From Paraburkholderia sp. ZP32-5 (GTDB lineage: Bacteria; Pseudomonadota; Gammaproteobacteria; Burkholderiales; Burkholderiaceae): a stretch of DNA of 64,000 nt. The notes beneath the pieces were generated by a model. The model was given only the letters and a program-made list of their open reading frames with translations, did no database searches and was not told the DNA's origin. Shown one piece after another: positions 54,541 through 64,000 of the stretch. Position numbers and translations under genes: made by a program. Every line of letters begins with the position of its first letter. The first letter of the stretch is position 1. The DNA is taken from positions 2,604,001 through 2,668,000 of the forward strand of contig NZ_JAJEJP010000002.1 of assembly GCF_021390495.1 (NCBI RefSeq), written 5' to 3'.

Positions 54541-54945
54541 ATGGTTAATGATTTCGCGCTTGATATGGATATCCAGGACATCAATCCTGCCGGCCTCGAA
54601 CGCTCACTTCGCAGCGCGTCGCTCGACCTCCAGCAGATCATTGCCACGGTCGCGGGTCGTCACCTTGGCAATGGTCGCCGCAGTTACTCAAATGGCGCGC
54701 AAGTGCCAACCTGGCGCACGCTGCTTACAATCGACGAACAGGTCTTTGAAAATCGGGGCTTCCGGGCAAGGCACAACGAGACAGTACGCTCGACGTTTGT
54801 CCGGTTTGAGGACAGTCGCTTGTCCGGGATCGATCTCGACGAACCCGTCGACTGGCGACGTGACGACGACGATTTACCAGTCGTGTACCTGCTCGTGCGC
54901 GCACTGGTACAGGCCGACGCTACCAACGTGGCCACCCAGGACTGA
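54541..54945 (+). CDS. Protein of unknown function, second gene of the SOS unit
   Basis: 134 aa. No signal peptide or hydrophobic segment; acidic in its second half (DEPVDWRRDDDDLPVVYLLV). Two helical stretches (GLERSLRSASLDLQQIIATV and a beta-rich centre) give no match I recognise. 27 bp after the 93-aa gene, so probably transcribed from the LexA-controlled promoter. Downstream lie the 7-bp tandem repeat and, convergently, tRNA-Sec. Confidence 0.55.
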   Translation: MVNDFALDMDIQDINPAGLERSLRSASLDLQQIIATVAGRHLGNGRRSYSNGAQVPTWRTLLTIDEQVFENRGFRARHNETVRSTFVRFEDSRLSGIDLDEPVDWRRDDDDLPVVYLLVRALVQADATNVATQD

Positions 54946-54958
54946 TGCACCGGTATCG

Positions 54959-55035
54959 GCCGTTGGCCGTTGGCCGTTGGCCGTTAGCCGTTAGCCGTTA
55001 GCCGTTAGCCGTTAGCCGTTAGCCGTTAGCCGTTA
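54959..55035. repeat. Heptanucleotide tandem repeat, 11 units
   Basis: Three GCCGTTG units then eight GCCGTTA units in perfect tandem (77 bp), starting 14 bp after the last stop. Seven is not a multiple of three, so units could change frame, but the repeat lies outside recognised genes. Copy number is likely to vary between strains. The remaining 214 bp to the tRNA gene carry nothing supportable. Confidence 0.9.
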
Positions 55036-55249
55036 TGGTTTTTGGATGCCGTCGAGAAAGTTCAAAGTCCTGGCGTAGCGTCATCGCTGATGCCATTGTC
55101 GCGCACTCAAACCGCGGGTTACTCACCGTTCAACAAGTGCATGATTTCCTGCCCGGTGCTTGCGATATGTCTTGCCAACACCTGCTGAACACCTCTGATA
55201 TTGCCCTGCCTGCACACAGGAAGAGGGAGAATGCCCGGCAAGGCCTGCT

Positions 55250-55345
55250 TGGCGGAAGGCAGCCGGAGTCGAACCGACCTAAGAGCGTCTGACGCCCTCA
55301 ACTGAGTTTGAAGCTCAGCCGCACCACCGGATGCGAATGCCTTCC
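55250..55345 (-). tRNA. selC: Selenocysteine tRNA (tRNA-Sec, anticodon TCA)
   Basis: 96 nt including an encoded CCA. The 8-bp acceptor stem is GGAAGGCA (5') with TGCCTTCC (3'). The anticodon stem-loop GAGCTTCAAACTC carries TCA (positions 55309-55311), and a long variable arm GAGGGCGTCAGACGCTCT precedes the GGTTCGACTCC T-arm. These are the hallmarks of bacterial tRNA-Sec. It lies 51 bp downstream of selB in the same direction, a common arrangement in this group. It reads UGA as Sec in the formate dehydrogenase alpha mRNA. Confidence 0.97.
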
Positions 55346-55396
55346 TACGGTGATTGAATGACGCGTAGCCAACAAAAAAACGAACCTGCAACAGCA

Positions 55397-57310
55397 TCAA
55401 AGCAGATCGAGCCAACGGCTATCCATGCGCACGAGGTGCAGGCCACGGTGAAAGCGAGTATAGCCAGCGCGATCGAAGAACTCCAAAAGCTGGATCGCGC
55501 GTTTTCTGCCGAGTCCCGTGACATCACGAAACGGCGCGGCCCCCACCGTACCCGCGTTTTTCTCCGCTTCCGCCGCTGCGATCGATGCCAGTTCGCGAAT
55601 TGCGCGCGGATGATAAAAGAGATCGTGCACGACCTGGAACAACTCGCCCTGGCGCGCGAGTTTGCGCAGCAACTGACGCACGCGCTCCTCGGGTACCGCA
55701 TGCGCTTTCGCGAGATCACGCACCCATGGCGGATCGAAACGCCCCGCCTCGATCTGCGGCAACAGCGTCGCGGCGAGCGCCTCGTCGGCGGCATCGAGCG
55801 TCACGCTGTGGCCAGGCAGATGCAGCCACGGGCCACGCCTCGCAATGTCGCCGCGCGCGACCGCATCGTCGACTAATGCGCGCCACAGCGCGTCGTCGAC
55901 GAGTGGCGCCGCGATGCGCCGCAAACGCGATACATCAGGGCCGAGTTCATCCGGCGAGCGCTCGTGATATTGCGCGAGCGTAGTAGTCAGCCGTTCGGCA
56001 AGCACCTGCCAGGCCACACCCGCAACCAGCAGCGCGTCATGGCCCGGCAAGTCGATCACGCGCGTATCGGCCGGCAACGTCAGCGACGTCGCCAGCCGCC
56101 CCGTCAGCAGTTCCAGCAACGCGCGCGACAAGCCGTGTGACGCGCGCGCGAACATCGCGTCGAGCGTACCTGTATCGAGCATCGTCTGAATCGCATCGAG
56201 CCACGCGAGCCGCTCCGGTGAGCGACGCTTGCGCGCGGGCGCAAACGGATCGAGCACGATGCCGCCGCCGATCGTGCGCGTGGCCTGCGCATTGCGCACG
56301 ACGAAGCGATCGCCCGGCACCGCGCACAACGGCCGTTCGAACACGAGTTGCACGCGCGCCTGTTGACCGGGCCCAAGCGTGTCCCCTTCGAGTAAGGCAA
56401 CGTGTGCGACCTGATGCTGCGTGCCGAGATGTACGTGCAGCGGCGTCCAATGCTCCAGCGCGTGAGGTGCGTCGGCGAGCAGCGTCAACCCCACGTCGAT
56501 CCGCTCGCTCGCTTGCGACAAACGTGGATCGACGATCCAGTCGCCGCGGTCGATCGCGCTTTTATCGATGCCGGCCAGATTCAGCGCACAGCGTTGGCCG
56601 GCACGTCCCGTTTCGGCGGGACGGTTCTGCGCATGGATACCGCGCACCCGCACCGGCTGATCTTTCGGCGCGAGCAGCATCGTAGCGCCGACGCTGACGC
56701 TGCCCGCGACCACCGTCCCCGTGACGATCGTGCCCTGCCCCGCGAGCGTGAATACGCGGTCGACGGCAAGGCGGAACAGACCGTCGTCGCGTTTCATCTG
56801 CCACGCCGCGGCCTGCTCGCGCAGATGCGCATTCAATGCGGCGACGCCCGGATCGTCGGCACGCGTCGCACAGGTGTCGAAGATGGGCGCGTCGCGCAGC
56901 ACACCGTCAGCGACGAACGCGGCGACTTCCTCGTGTACCTCGCGCAAACGCTGCGTATCGACGCGATCGATCTTCGTCAACGCAATCGCGCCACGCCGGA
57001 TGCCGAGCAGTTCGACGATCGCCAGATGCTCGCGCGTTTGCGGCATCACGCCATCGTCGGCGGCGATCACGAGCAGCGCGAAGTCGATGCCGCTCGCACC
57101 CGCGGTCATCGTGTGCACGAGTTTTTCGTGGCCCGGTACGTCGATCAGACCGAGTACGTCGCCGTTGTCGAGCGGCACGTATGCGTAGCCGAGTTCGATC
57201 GAAATGCCGCGCGCTTTTTCTTCCTTGAGCCGGTCCGTGTCGACGCCGGTCAAGGCCTTCACCAGGCTCGTCTTACCGTGGTCGATATGCCCGGCTGTGC
57301 CGACGATCAT
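55397..57310 (-). CDS. selB: Selenocysteine-specific elongation factor SelB
   Basis: GTPase (637 aa) that delivers Sec-tRNA to UGA codons with a SECIS hairpin. G-motifs GHIDHGKT (residues 7-14), DVPGHEKL, and TKIDRVD are intact, and the EF-Tu-like domains run to about residue 340. The C-terminal winged-helix repeats (about 380-637) bind the SECIS. It starts inside the selA stop (4-bp ATGA overlap), so the two are coupled. The leftward selA-selB-selC unit serves the formate dehydrogenase upstream. Confidence 0.97.
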   Translation of the reverse strand: MIVGTAGHIDHGKTSLVKALTGVDTDRLKEEKARGISIELGYAYVPLDNGDVLGLIDVPGHEKLVHTMTAGASGIDFALLVIAADDGVMPQTREHLAIVELLGIRRGAIALTKIDRVDTQRLREVHEEVAAFVADGVLRDAPIFDTCATRADDPGVAALNAHLREQAAAWQMKRDDGLFRLAVDRVFTLAGQGTIVTGTVVAGSVSVGATMLLAPKDQPVRVRGIHAQNRPAETGRAGQRCALNLAGIDKSAIDRGDWIVDPRLSQASERIDVGLTLLADAPHALEHWTPLHVHLGTQHQVAHVALLEGDTLGPGQQARVQLVFERPLCAVPGDRFVVRNAQATRTIGGGIVLDPFAPARKRRSPERLAWLDAIQTMLDTGTLDAMFARASHGLSRALLELLTGRLATSLTLPADTRVIDLPGHDALLVAGVAWQVLAERLTTTLAQYHERSPDELGPDVSRLRRIAAPLVDDALWRALVDDAVARGDIARRGPWLHLPGHSVTLDAADEALAATLLPQIEAGRFDPPWVRDLAKAHAVPEERVRQLLRKLARQGELFQVVHDLFYHPRAIRELASIAAAEAEKNAGTVGAAPFRDVTGLGRKRAIQLLEFFDRAGYTRFHRGLHLVRMDSRWLDLL

Positions 57311-58749
57311 GCGGAGTTGTCCTTCGCTTGCGGTGTCAATTGCGCGATCAGTTGCGCTTCGTCGGCGGCTTCGAGGCAGCGCAGATCGAGGCGCAGCGCG
57401 TCGTCCGCGATCCGGCCGAGCACTGGCCGCGCCATCTCGCGCAACTGCTTTTCGAGCGCGAACAGATAGCGACCACCGCGCTTGCCGTCCGCCATCCGGA
57501 TGACAAGGCCGTAGCTCGGCAATACATCGACCGGCAATGCGCCGCTGCCGATCTGGCTGAACATCGGCTCCACCGCGACCACGTAACGCGTGCCGATCGC
57601 TAGTTGGAGCGCGGGTTGTACACGCTGAGCGGCGCCATGAATGTCGTCGGCGGAACGGATCAGCAGACGCAGCGTGGTCAGCCGCGCGGCCAACTGCTCC
57701 GGTGCGCGATACAACCGCAACACAGGTTCGAGCGCCGCGAGCGTCAGCTTGCCGACGCGCAGCGCGCGCTTCAACGGATGCTTCTTGATCTTCGCGATCA
57801 GATCGCGCCGTCCGACGATCAGGCCCGCCTGCGGGCCGCCGAGCAGCTTGTCGCCGCTAAAGGTCACGACGTCGGCGCCAGCCTCGACGGTCTCGCGCAC
57901 GGTCGGCTCGCGCGGCAAGCCCCATTGGCTCAGATCGACGAGCGTGCCGCTGCCGAGATCGACGGCGACCGCGAGTCCGCGCGAGTGGGCAAGCGGCGCG
58001 ATCTCGTCGATGCGAACTTCCTTCGTGAAACCGTTGATCGCGTAGTTACTCGCGTGGACCTTCATCAGCAGCGCGGTGCGCGCATTGATCGCTTCGTCGT
58101 AATCCTTCAGATGCGTGCGGTTCGTCGTGCCGACTTCGCGCAGTTTCGCGCCCGCGCGGCTCATGATGTCCGGAATCCGAAATGCGCCGCCGATCTCGAC
58201 GAGTTCACCGCGCGACACGACAACCTCTTTTTTCGCGGCCAACGCGGACAGCGTGAGCAGCACCGCCGCGGCATTGTTGTTGACGACGGTTGCCGCTTCG
58301 GCACCGGTCAGCTCGCAAATCAGGTCGTCGATCAGATCGTCGCGATCGCCGCGCTTGCCGGTCGCGAGATCGAACTCGAGGTTCGCGGGCTGTGTCAGCG
58401 CGCTCATCACGGCGCGTACCGCTTCGTCGGGCAGCAATGCACGGCCGAGGTTCGTATGCAGTACGGTGCCGGTCAGATTGAAAACGCTGCGCAGGCGCGA
58501 CTCGTTGCGCTTATGCAGCGCCGTTTCGACCGTTGCGTGCAAGCGCGCGTTATCGAGCGCACTGACCGACGCATCGCCCGATTGCGCGCTGACTCGCCAG
58601 GCGTCGAGCGCATCGCGCACTGCGTTCAGCACCTGAGTCCGGCCATAGTCGTTCACGAGCGTGGCGAACTGTGCCGACGCCATGATCTTTTCCACCGACG
58701 GCACACGCGCCATCAGCGCACGCAATTCCGAGCCGCTTACATCGCTCAC
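57307..58749 (-). CDS. selA: L-seryl-tRNA(Sec) selenium transferase SelA
   Basis: PLP enzyme (480 aa) converting Ser-tRNA-Sec to Sec-tRNA-Sec with selenophosphate. [17 protein letters not shown] and [20 protein letters not shown] lie in the N-terminal half; the PLP lysine is Lys301 in [18 protein letters not shown]. Length and motifs are those of active bacterial SelA. Its stop overlaps the selB start. selD, needed to make selenophosphate, is not in the window. Confidence 0.97.
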   Translation of the reverse strand: MSDVSGSELRALMARVPSVEKIMASAQFATLVNDYGRTQVLNAVRDALDAWRVSAQSGDASVSALDNARLHATVETALHKRNESRLRSVFNLTGTVLHTNLGRALLPDEAVRAVMSALTQPANLEFDLATGKRGDRDDLIDDLICELTGAEAATVVNNNAAAVLLTLSALAAKKEVVVSRGELVEIGGAFRIPDIMSRAGAKLREVGTTNRTHLKDYDEAINARTALLMKVHASNYAINGFTKEVRIDEIAPLAHSRGLAVAVDLGSGTLVDLSQWGLPREPTVRETVEAGADVVTFSGDKLLGGPQAGLIVGRRDLIAKIKKHPLKRALRVGKLTLAALEPVLRLYRAPEQLAARLTTLRLLIRSADDIHGAAQRVQPALQLAIGTRYVVAVEPMFSQIGSGALPVDVLPSYGLVIRMADGKRGGRYLFALEKQLREMARPVLGRIADDALRLDLRCLEAADEAQLIAQLTPQAKDNSA

Positions 58750-58851
58750 GAAGGCATCCTCCTGAAGCTATTCCTGTCAGGCCAACCGTGCTTTGAAGCC
58801 TTGTTTTTAAGCCTTGTTTGAAGCCGTGTGCTGCATTTGCATCCGCCGCCG

Positions 58852-59850
58852 CTATATGCGCTCATCGCCGTCCGCCGGCGCCGCGCCGCTCGTCTGCTCG
58901 GGCCACAGCCACGGATGCGGCGACGCACGTCGGTAGCCTTCGTCGCCCATCAGCAGATCGAGCGTGAGGCTCGCGAGATCGTCCGCGAAGGGTTCGAAGT
59001 CGAAGTCTTTCGCCTGAATGCCGATCTTGCGGTAAGTATGGCATTCGTCGCATGACTCCGCCTTCAGCACGGCATTTTTCGCCTCGGCTTCGCGCGTGGC
59101 CGCGTCGGCCTCCGGCGAGCCGGCCACCTGATACGCGATGCCCTTCGTCGAATCGCAGTTCGAGCATTTGCTGCGGACCATATGCCACTCGGTCGCGCAC
59201 AGCCCGCATTGCAGATAGCGGTAGTTATCGTAGGCGCCGCCCACCCGCACGATGCTCGCGACCGGGTGCGAGCCGCATATCGGGCACAGGCCCGGCGTGT
59301 CGAGATACGGCACCGCGCGTTTGTCGATAGCAGCGGCGAGGTCGGTCCAGACCACTTGCAACGCGGCCACGATGAATGGCGCGCTCGCCGGGTCGACCTC
59401 GTCGAAGCGCTGCGCGAAGATCGCATCGGCCTGCGCTTCGAGTGCGTCGACATCGAGCGAACGCAGGTGCGTGAACAGCGCGGCGAGCGGCGGCGACAGC
59501 GGCGCCACGGCCGCAACCTCGTCGAGCAGTCGCAGCAGCACGTCGCGCCATGCGGGGTCGCGCGTGCCGGAAAGCGCCGGAATCAGCGGCATCGAATACT
59601 GCTGCGCGCTCGCGATCGACTCGGGGCTCGGCGGCTGCGCGCTGAAGTTCTCGATCACCGCTTGTTGCGCATCGGCGAGCGCGGCCATCAACCGCAGATA
59701 GCCGGCAATCGGATTGTTCAGCGATGCCAGTTGGCGCAGACGCGCGCCACGCGGCGCGAACACCGCGAGCCGGTCCGGCACACGGATGCGGGGGATCGCA
59801 GAGGGATCGAGCGATTCGATATCGGCGGCTTCGAGAATGCGTTGGACCAA
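58852..59850 (-). CDS. fdhE: Formate dehydrogenase accessory protein FdhE
   Basis: Cytoplasmic maturation factor (332 aa) for respiratory formate dehydrogenase. Two CxxC-type metal sites are visible: LCPICGSHPVASIV and QCGLCATEWHMV, with further SKCSNCDS and SCDECHTYRKIG, giving four CxxC motifs. The N-terminal helical half (to about residue 170) is typical. It lies between selA (102 bp) and the gamma subunit gene, all leftward. Confidence 0.95.
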   Translation of the reverse strand: MVQRILEAADIESLDPSAIPRIRVPDRLAVFAPRGARLRQLASLNNPIAGYLRLMAALADAQQAVIENFSAQPPSPESIASAQQYSMPLIPALSGTRDPAWRDVLLRLLDEVAAVAPLSPPLAALFTHLRSLDVDALEAQADAIFAQRFDEVDPASAPFIVAALQVVWTDLAAAIDKRAVPYLDTPGLCPICGSHPVASIVRVGGAYDNYRYLQCGLCATEWHMVRSKCSNCDSTKGIAYQVAGSPEADAATREAEAKNAVLKAESCDECHTYRKIGIQAKDFDFEPFADDLASLTLDLLMGDEGYRRASPHPWLWPEQTSGAAPADGDERI

Positions 59851-59964
59851 AGTATCGACCTCTTGAAAATGAAGAGCCGCCGCCCGTCATCGACGATAAG
59901 CGGCGGCCCGGTATGCGCTGCGTGCCATGACTGGCACGATGAAACCGCACTACTCAAGCGTAGT

Positions 59965-60621
59965 CTATTTGCCGATGATTTCCCTGAACCAGTTCGGATG
60001 ATGCTTGCGTGCCCACCCATACGTGACCGTGCCGCGCGTCATCGCGCCGATCGAGCCTTTGATCCACAGCGCCGCATAGATATGCACGATGATGCCGACG
60101 ATCAGCACGAACGCCGTTACCGCATGCACGAGCGCCGAGAGCCGGATCACGTCGATCGGAAAGTAGAGCGAGAAATAGCGCCGCCAGATCACGATGCCGC
60201 TCAACAGCAACAGCACGAGGCAGATCACCATCACGAAGAACAGCAGCTTCTGGCCCGCGTTGTACCGGCCGATCGCGGGGAGCTTTTCTTCGCGATTGTT
60301 CAGCACGTCGTCGATCTGCCGCATCCACTGGATGTCCGCCTGATCCAGATAGTTGTGATGCCAGAAACGCAGTGCGAGTATCAGGAACGAAATGAACATC
60401 ACGCAGCCGACAAACGGATGCAGGATGCGCGTCCACTGTCCGCCGCCGAGCACGAAGTACAGAAACGCCATCGACGGATGAAACATCGCGAGACCGGACA
60501 GCGCGAGCAGCACGAAGCAGATCGCGGTGATCCAGTGATTCGTGCGCTCGTTCGCCGTGTAGCGCACGATCAGCCGGTGGCCCTTCACGTCGACGAGATC
60601 GGTATGCTCGGTGTGGTTCAT
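59965..60621 (-). CDS. fdnI: Formate dehydrogenase-N gamma subunit (cytochrome b556)
   Basis: Membrane cytochrome (218 aa from ATG 60621) with four hydrophobic segments. Haem-ligand His residues fall in [21 protein letters not shown] and [20 protein letters not shown]. The conserved [20 protein letters not shown] starts the protein. It passes electrons from the beta subunit to the quinone pool. The start overlaps the fdxH stop by 4 bp. A longer frame from 61314 is not real. Confidence 0.95.
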   Translation of the reverse strand: MNHTEHTDLVDVKGHRLIVRYTANERTNHWITAICFVLLALSGLAMFHPSMAFLYFVLGGGQWTRILHPFVGCVMFISFLILALRFWHHNYLDQADIQWMRQIDDVLNNREEKLPAIGRYNAGQKLLFFVMVICLVLLLLSGIVIWRRYFSLYFPIDVIRLSALVHAVTAFVLIVGIIVHIYAALWIKGSIGAMTRGTVTYGWARKHHPNWFREIIGK

Positions 60622-61538
60622 GATGCCTCCCGCGAACGGCGTGCTTCGTCGGCTTCCCGAATGGCCGCGGCCTCGTCGGCCTCGGTTACTTCGTTCGGGC
60701 CGACGCGCGTGTAGTGGAAGAAGCCGGCGAGCGCGGCGACTCCCATGATCGCCAGGCCGATCGGCTTGGCGATGCCCTTCCACAGCCTGACCATCGGACT
60801 GATGCGCGGAGAGTCCGGTAGACCGTGATACAGCGAGGGCCGGTCGGCATGATGCAGCACGTACATCACATGCGTGCCGCCGACACCGGCCGGGTCGTAT
60901 AAACCCGCGTTCTGAAAGCCACGGTCTTTCAGATCGACGATGCGCTCCTCGGCCTGCAGCTTCATGTCGTCCTTGGTGCCGAACATGATCGCGCCGGTCG
61001 GGCAGGTCTTCACGCAGGCAGGCTCCTGACCGACCGCCACGCGGTCCGAACACAGCGTGCACTTGTACACGCGCCGATCCTTCCTCGACATGCGCGGTAT
61101 GTCGAACGGACAGCCGGCGATGCAAAAGCCGCAGCCGATGCAGTTTTCCTCGTGAAAATCCACGATGCCGTTGGTGTACTGCACGATCGCACCCGGCGAC
61201 GGACAGGCCTTCAGACAGCCCGGATCCTCGCAGTGCATGCAGCCATCCTTGCGGATCAGCCATTCGAGATCGCCGGCGGAATTCTCGTACTCGGAGAAGC
61301 GCATGACGGTCCACGAATGCTCGGTCAGATCGGCTGGATTGTCATACACACCGACGTTGTGGCCGATTTCGTCGCGCAGGTCGTTCCACTCCATGCAAGC
61401 CGTCTGACACGCCTTGCAGCCGATGCACTTCGACACGTCGATCAGCTTGGCGACCTCGCCGGTGGCAGGCGCGCGCGCCTGCGGCGCGGTCACGGTCGTG
61501 GCCGAGATACGTTTGATGTCCAGTGATTGCAGTGCCAT
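60618..61538 (-). CDS. fdxH: Formate dehydrogenase-N beta subunit (four 4Fe-4S)
   Basis: 306 aa. Four Cys clusters: [41 protein letters not shown] and [21 protein letters not shown], carrying electrons from alpha to gamma. A C-terminal hydrophobic segment ([14 protein letters not shown]) anchors it, with the clusters on the periplasmic side in FdnH. It follows the alpha gene by 9 bp and overlaps the gamma gene. Confidence 0.97.
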   Translation of the reverse strand: MALQSLDIKRISATTVTAPQARAPATGEVAKLIDVSKCIGCKACQTACMEWNDLRDEIGHNVGVYDNPADLTEHSWTVMRFSEYENSAGDLEWLIRKDGCMHCEDPGCLKACPSPGAIVQYTNGIVDFHEENCIGCGFCIAGCPFDIPRMSRKDRRVYKCTLCSDRVAVGQEPACVKTCPTGAIMFGTKDDMKLQAEERIVDLKDRGFQNAGLYDPAGVGGTHVMYVLHHADRPSLYHGLPDSPRISPMVRLWKGIAKPIGLAIMGVAALAGFFHYTRVGPNEVTEADEAAAIREADEARRSREAS

Positions 61539-61547
61539 CTCTTTTCC

Positions 61548-64000
61548 TTAGGCCTTTTCAACCTTGACGAGGAACGACTTGAATTCCGGTGTCTGCGAAT
61601 TCCCGTCGCCCACGGAGGGCGTCAGCGTATTGACGAGATAGCCCGGCCTCGTGAGCCCCTTGAAGCCCCAATGCAGCGGCAACCCGACTGTCTGTACCTT
61701 TTTGCCTTCGATCATCAGCGGTTTGATCCGCTTGGTGACGAGCGCGACCGCCACCACGTGCCCACGGTTCGACGACACCTTGATACGGTCGCCGGCCACC
61801 ACACCGATCTCCTTCGCCAGGTCCTCGCCGATCTCGACGAACTGTTCCGGCTGGATGATCGCGTTCAGACGCGCGTGCTTGGTCCAATAGTGGAAATGCT
61901 CGGTCAAGCGATAGGTCGTGGCCGTATGCGGGAAGTTCTCGTGCGTGCCGAACGCGGCCTTGTCGCCCGGGAACACACGTGCCGCCGGATTGCTGACGAC
62001 CGCCTTGTTGTCCGGATGCAGCGGGTTATAGCCGAGCGGCGTTTCGAACGGCTCGTAGTGCTCGGGGAACGGCCCTTCGACCATGCCGTCGCGGGCAAAG
62101 AAGCGGGCCACGCCTTCCGGATTCATGATGAACGGGTTCATGCCGTTTTCAGGCGGCTCGTCGACCTTGAAGTCCGGCACGTCGGCGCCGGACCACGTGC
62201 TGCCGTTCCACGCGATCAGCTTGCGGGTCGGATCGAACGGCTTGCCGCTGACGTCGCACGACGCACGGTTGTACAGCACGCGACGATTCGCCGGCCACGC
62301 CCAGGCCCAGTTCAGCGTATTGCCGATGCCGGTCGGGTCCGAGTTGTCGCGGCGGCCCATCAGGTTGCCGGCCTGGGTCCATGAGCCGCAAAAGATCCAG
62401 CAGCCACTCGCCGTCGAGCCGTCGTCGCGCAGCAGCGCGAAGCCCGCGAGCTGCTCGCCCTTCTTCGCGAGCACCTTGGTCTTGTCGGTCGCGTCGGTGA
62501 CGTCGGCGAGCGCACGGCCGTTGAACTCCATCGCGATCTCTTCGGGCGTCGGGCTGGCCGGGTTCGAGTACGGCCAGCTCATATTGACGATCGGATCGGG
62601 ATACTTGCCGCCGTCCTTGCGGTAAGCCGCGCGGATGCGCAGCCACAGCCCCGACATGATCTCGAGGTCGCTCTTCGCTTCGCCCGGGCCTTCCGCGCCC
62701 TGCCAGTGCCACTGCAGCACACGGCTCGAACTGACGAGCGAGCCGCGCTCCTCGGCGAAGCAGGTGGTCGGCAGACGGAACACTTCGGTCTTGATCGATG
62801 CCGCGTCGACGTCGTTGAACGGGCCGTGGTTCTTCCAGAACTCGGACGTTTCGGTCGCGAGCGGATCCATGATGACGAGCCATTTCAGCTTCGCGAGACT
62901 CGAACCGATCTTGCCCTTCCACGGCGCCGCGGCGAGCGGGTTGAAGCCCTGCGCGATGTAGCCGTTTATCTTGCCCTGGCTCATCAGCTCGAATTGCTGC
63001 AGCAGATCGTAGGACTTGTCGAGCTTCGGCAGATAGTCGAAACCGAAGTTGTTGTCCGCCGTTGCCTTGTCGCCCCACCACGACTTCATCAGGCTGACGT
63101 GGAACGCGCGATAGTTGCGCCAGTAGCTCAACTGGTTCGGCCGCAGCGGCTGCGTGGCGCGCTTCGTGATGTACGCGTCGAAGTCCTGCTCCGCTTCCAG
63201 CGGCAGCGTCATGTAGCCTGGCAACAGGTTCGACATCAGGCCGAGGTCGGTCAAGCCCTGGATGTTCGAGTGGCCGCGCAACGCATTGACGCCTCCGCCG
63301 GCGACGCCGATGTTGCCGAGCAGCAACTGCACCATCGCGCCGCTGCGCACGTTCTGCGAGCCGACCGAGTGGTGCGTCCAGCCGAGCGCGTACAGGATCG
63401 TGGCCGCGCGGCCGGGCACTGCCGTCGACGCGAGCATCTCGCACACGTGCAGGAATTTCTCTTTCGGCGTGCCGCAGATTTTCTCGACCTGCTCGGGCGT
63501 GTACCGCGAATAGTGCTGCTTCATCAGCTGATAGACGCAGCGCGGGTCCTGCAGCGTCGGGTCGACCTTGGCGAAGCCGTCGTCGCCGCGCTCGTAGTCC
63601 CACGAGGTCTTGTCGTAGCTGCGCTTGTCGGCGTTGTAGCCGGAGTACAGGCCGTCGTTGAACGCAAAATCGTCACGGACGATGAACGACATGTCCGTGT
63701 AGTTCTTCACGTACTCGTGCTGGATCTTGTCGTTCGTCAGCAGGTAATTCATGACCCCGCCGAGGAACGCAATGTCCGTACCGGTGCGAATCGGCGCATA
63801 GTAGTCCGCGACCGACGCCGTGCGCGTAAAGCGCGGGTCGACCACGATCAGACGCGCCTTGCGATGCGCCTTGGCTTCGGTGACCCATTTGAAACCGCAT
63901 GGGTGTGCCTCGGCCGCATTGCCGCCCATCACGAGAATCACGTCCGCGTTCCGGATGTCGACCCAATGGTTCGTCATCGCTCCACGGCCAAACGTCGGGG
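61548..64000 (-). CDS. fdnG: Formate dehydrogenase-N alpha subunit (5' end outside window)
   Basis: Molybdopterin/tungstopterin-dependent catalytic subunit. The window holds the C-terminal 816 or so residues, to the stop at 61548. The frame runs open to the right edge as PTFGRGAMTNHWVDIRNADV, which in E. coli FdnG lies about a dozen residues after the selenocysteine. Cofactor-binding motifs include VMGGNAAEAHPCGFKWVTEA, IVVDPRFTRTASVADYYAPI and WTHHSVGSQNVRSGAMVQLL. The ATG at 63977 is internal, not the start. The Tat signal, 4Fe-4S domain and Sec/UGA are beyond the window. Oxidises formate to CO2 at the periplasmic face. Confidence 0.95.
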   Translation of the reverse strand, partial: PTFGRGAMTNHWVDIRNADVILVMGGNAAEAHPCGFKWVTEAKAHRKARLIVVDPRFTRTASVADYYAPIRTGTDIAFLGGVMNYLLTNDKIQHEYVKNYTDMSFIVRDDFAFNDGLYSGYNADKRSYDKTSWDYERGDDGFAKVDPTLQDPRCVYQLMKQHYSRYTPEQVEKICGTPKEKFLHVCEMLASTAVPGRAATILYALGWTHHSVGSQNVRSGAMVQLLLGNIGVAGGGVNALRGHSNIQGLTDLGLMSNLLPGYMTLPLEAEQDFDAYITKRATQPLRPNQLSYWRNYRAFHVSLMKSWWGDKATADNNFGFDYLPKLDKSYDLLQQFELMSQGKINGYIAQGFNPLAAAPWKGKIGSSLAKLKWLVIMDPLATETSEFWKNHGPFNDVDAASIKTEVFRLPTTCFAEERGSLVSSSRVLQWHWQGAEGPGEAKSDLEIMSGLWLRIRAAYRKDGGKYPDPIVNMSWPYSNPASPTPEEIAMEFNGRALADVTDATDKTKVLAKKGEQLAGFALLRDDGSTASGCWIFCGSWTQAGNLMGRRDNSDPTGIGNTLNWAWAWPANRRVLYNRASCDVSGKPFDPTRKLIAWNGSTWSGADVPDFKVDEPPENGMNPFIMNPEGVARFFARDGMVEGPFPEHYEPFETPLGYNPLHPDNKAVVSNPAARVFPGDKAAFGTHENFPHTATTYRLTEHFHYWTKHARLNAIIQPEQFVEIGEDLAKEIGVVAGDRIKVSSNRGHVVAVALVTKRIKPLMIEGKKVQTVGLPLHWGFKGLTRPGYLVNTLTPSVGDGNSQTPEFKSFLVKVEKA

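Noticed and set aside
54959..55035. Possible CRISPR array
   Set aside because: Seven-base units with no spacers; a simple tandem repeat.
59876..59907. GCCGCCGC/GCGGCGGC hairpin between fdhE and the gamma-subunit gene
   Set aside because: 8-bp stem with a 16-base loop and no T-tract; could occur by chance in GC-rich DNA.
59182..60714. 510-codon open frame on the plus strand
   Set aside because: Opposite fdhE and the cytochrome b556 gene; shadow composition.
60622..61314. Upstream extension of the cytochrome b556 frame
   Set aside because: It overlaps fdxH in another frame; the ATG at 60621 with a 4-bp overlap gives a normal subunit.

Overview
The window reads as a high-GC betaproteobacterial chromosome segment of the Burkholderia group (Paraburkholderia/Caballeronia type). 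The reasons are the repeated Bug/TctC receptor genes, the H-NS-type remnant, the selC-selB-selA-fdhE-formate dehydrogenase block, LigI-like amidohydrolases and a degenerate repeat of the GACCGC..GGCCGA kind between genes. Species assignment is inference; no rRNA gene is present.

Layout. (1) 1-4566: an oligopeptide/opine-type ABC importer (family 5 binding protein, DppB- and DppC-like permeases, the last cut by the window edge) with a GlxA-type AraC regulator. (2) 4567-10713: eroded DNA with remnants of an alpha-amylase, a 2Fe-2S oxidoreductase subunit and an H-NS protein, surrounding an intact terpene synthase-cytochrome P450 pair ending in a strong terminator. (3) 10714-26013: a large carboxylate uptake and catabolism region: one TctA/TctB pair, four TctC receptors, an extra NADP-isocitrate dehydrogenase, an isopropylmalate/tartrate-dehydrogenase-like enzyme, an MmgE/PrpD protein, a class II aldolase, a TauD-type dioxygenase, two LigI-like hydrolases and a GcvA-like LysR regulator. 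(4) 26014-30423: small secreted and membrane proteins in degenerate intergenic DNA.

(5) 30424-44071 is the most unusual locus. A ten-gene leftward operon carries PxpA, a divergent GroEL-like protein, a PotABCD-type ABC importer, PxpB, PxpC, a minimal biotin carrier and a biotin carboxylase. A divergent rightward pair encodes a hydroxylysine-kinase-like APH-fold kinase and a class III PLP enzyme resembling the phosphohydroxylysine/phosphoethanolamine phospho-lyases. A GntR regulator follows, and near-identical TGATATATCA-like sites lie by each promoter. I read it as one regulon that imports a substrate, opens a lactam or cyclic amide with ATP and biotin/carboxylation chemistry, and phosphorylates then eliminates a hydroxyamine. 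The substrate is unknown.

(6) 44072-55249: accessory island with degenerate repeats, YCII, catalase-like, AraC and GNAT genes, two broken IS66 copies, a two-gene unit under tandem LexA boxes and a heptanucleotide tandem repeat. (7) 55250-64000: the selenocysteine system (tRNA-Sec, SelB, SelA) next to fdhE and formate dehydrogenase-N gamma, beta and alpha. The alpha gene runs off the window just after its expected Sec codon.
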